Assembly: GCA_031275035.1 (NCBI GenBank)
Contig: JAISPH010000027.1
Coordinates: forward strand, 1-21,676
DNA length: 21,676 bases
Direction of reading: 5' to 3'
DNA from: Treponema sp.
GTDB lineage: Bacteria > Spirochaetota > Spirochaetia > Treponematales > Breznakiellaceae
Shown here: in pieces, positions 21,367 through 21,676 of the stretch
Layout of the letters: each line of letters starts with the position of its first letter
How positions within the stretch are numbered: the first letter of the stretch is position 1
Made by a program: the position numbers and the translations under genes
The notes under the pieces: generated by a model
Told to the model about the DNA's origin: nothing
The model's input: only the letters and a program-made list of their open reading frames with translations
Database searches by the model: none

Positions 21367-21676
21367 ATGTCTAAAAAATTTGAAGTTTCCCGCCGGGTAA
21401 CGCTCATAAAAAAGGCGGCCCTTATCGCCCTGACGGGGAACGCCCTTCTTGCCGCCCTGAAGATAGGCGCCGGCATTTATGCGGACAGCCTGGCGGTATT
21501 GGGAGACGGCATCGATTCATCGGTGGATGTACTTATCGCCCTGATGTCCCTGGTGGTGGCGGGGGTTATTTCCCGGCCCGCCGACGCCACTCATCCCTGG
21601 GGGCACGGCAGGGCCGAGACGGTGGGGACCGCGATCCTCTCCTATATCCTCTTCTTCGCCGGAGCCCAGCTTATTC
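21367..21676 (+). CDS. Cation diffusion facilitator (CDF) metal efflux protein, N-terminal part
   Basis: The first 103 codons of this gene are inside the window; the rest is cut off. The protein starts MSKKFEVSRRVTLIKKAALI. Its first membrane helix is ALIALTGNALLAALKIGAGI, followed by YADSLAVLGDGIDSSVDVLI. The Asp-x3-Asp in GDGIDSSVD is the transport-site metal ligand pair of CDF helix 2. HPWGHGRAETVG is the conserved HPyGHgkaE segment before helix 3. CDF proteins exchange Zn, Fe, Mn, Co or Cd for protons; the metal cannot be predicted from this part. The ATG at 21367 is the only good start, has no ribosome site, and directly follows a perfect -10 box. It is a separate transcription unit from the ABC importer. 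Confidence 0.92.
   Translation, partial: MSKKFEVSRRVTLIKKAALIALTGNALLAALKIGAGIYADSLAVLGDGIDSSVDVLIALMSLVVAGVISRPADATHPWGHGRAETVGTAILSYILFFAGAQLI

Overview
This 21.7 kb window is a gene-dense stretch of a bacterial chromosome. It most likely comes from a spirochaete of the Treponema group. The evidence is a ~900-residue GreA with a huge helical-repeat N-terminus, a DUF2225 gene, an adjacent LptF/LptG pair, and a VWA-domain envelope gene in the same neighbourhood. Base composition is clearly GC-rich with strong use of CCGG/CGG codons. That would fit a free-living or insect-gut treponeme better than T. pallidum, but the species is an inference. No plasmid, phage, IS, CRISPR, rRNA or tRNA is visible.

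Layout. (1) Bases 1-5760, plus strand: the 3' end of pnp, then dut, lptF, lptG, tgt and a secreted HEAT-repeat protein, nearly all overlapping or within about 10 nt. (2) Bases 5757-11183, minus strand: a three-gene unit transcribed right to left, namely a TPR-like protein, the long GreA fusion, and a membrane-anchored VWA protein. It converges on region 1 with overlapping TTAA stops. A cluster of three stem-loops sits just upstream of the greA ribosome site. (3) Bases 11184-11388: a divergent promoter region. (4) Bases 11389-21332, plus strand: a 29-codon COX24/AURKAIP1-type ribosomal small protein, dxs, folP, cdaA, cdaR, acpS, DUF2225, truA and a BtuF/BtuC/BtuD-like ABC importer, ending at a probable terminator. 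(5) Bases 21354-21676: a promoter and the start of a cation-diffusion-facilitator gene cut by the window edge.

Functionally these are mostly housekeeping genes: RNA turnover, dUTP removal, glycolipid export, queuosine and pseudouridine tRNA modification, transcript elongation, isoprenoid and folate precursors, c-di-AMP synthesis, acyl-carrier-protein activation, and corrinoid or metal-chelate uptake.

The most unusual observation is a pair of homologous ~160 bp elements in opposite orientation. One (14371-14532) fills the folP-cdaA gap. The other (18476-18634) lies at the truA/btuF-like junction and is read through as the N-terminal extension and part of the signal peptide of the substrate-binding protein. 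The two copies differ at several stem positions, and these differences compensate each other (three base pairs plus one G-U in a 13-bp outer stem, and one in an inner stem). This is what a conserved structured RNA or a structure-selected repeat would look like.
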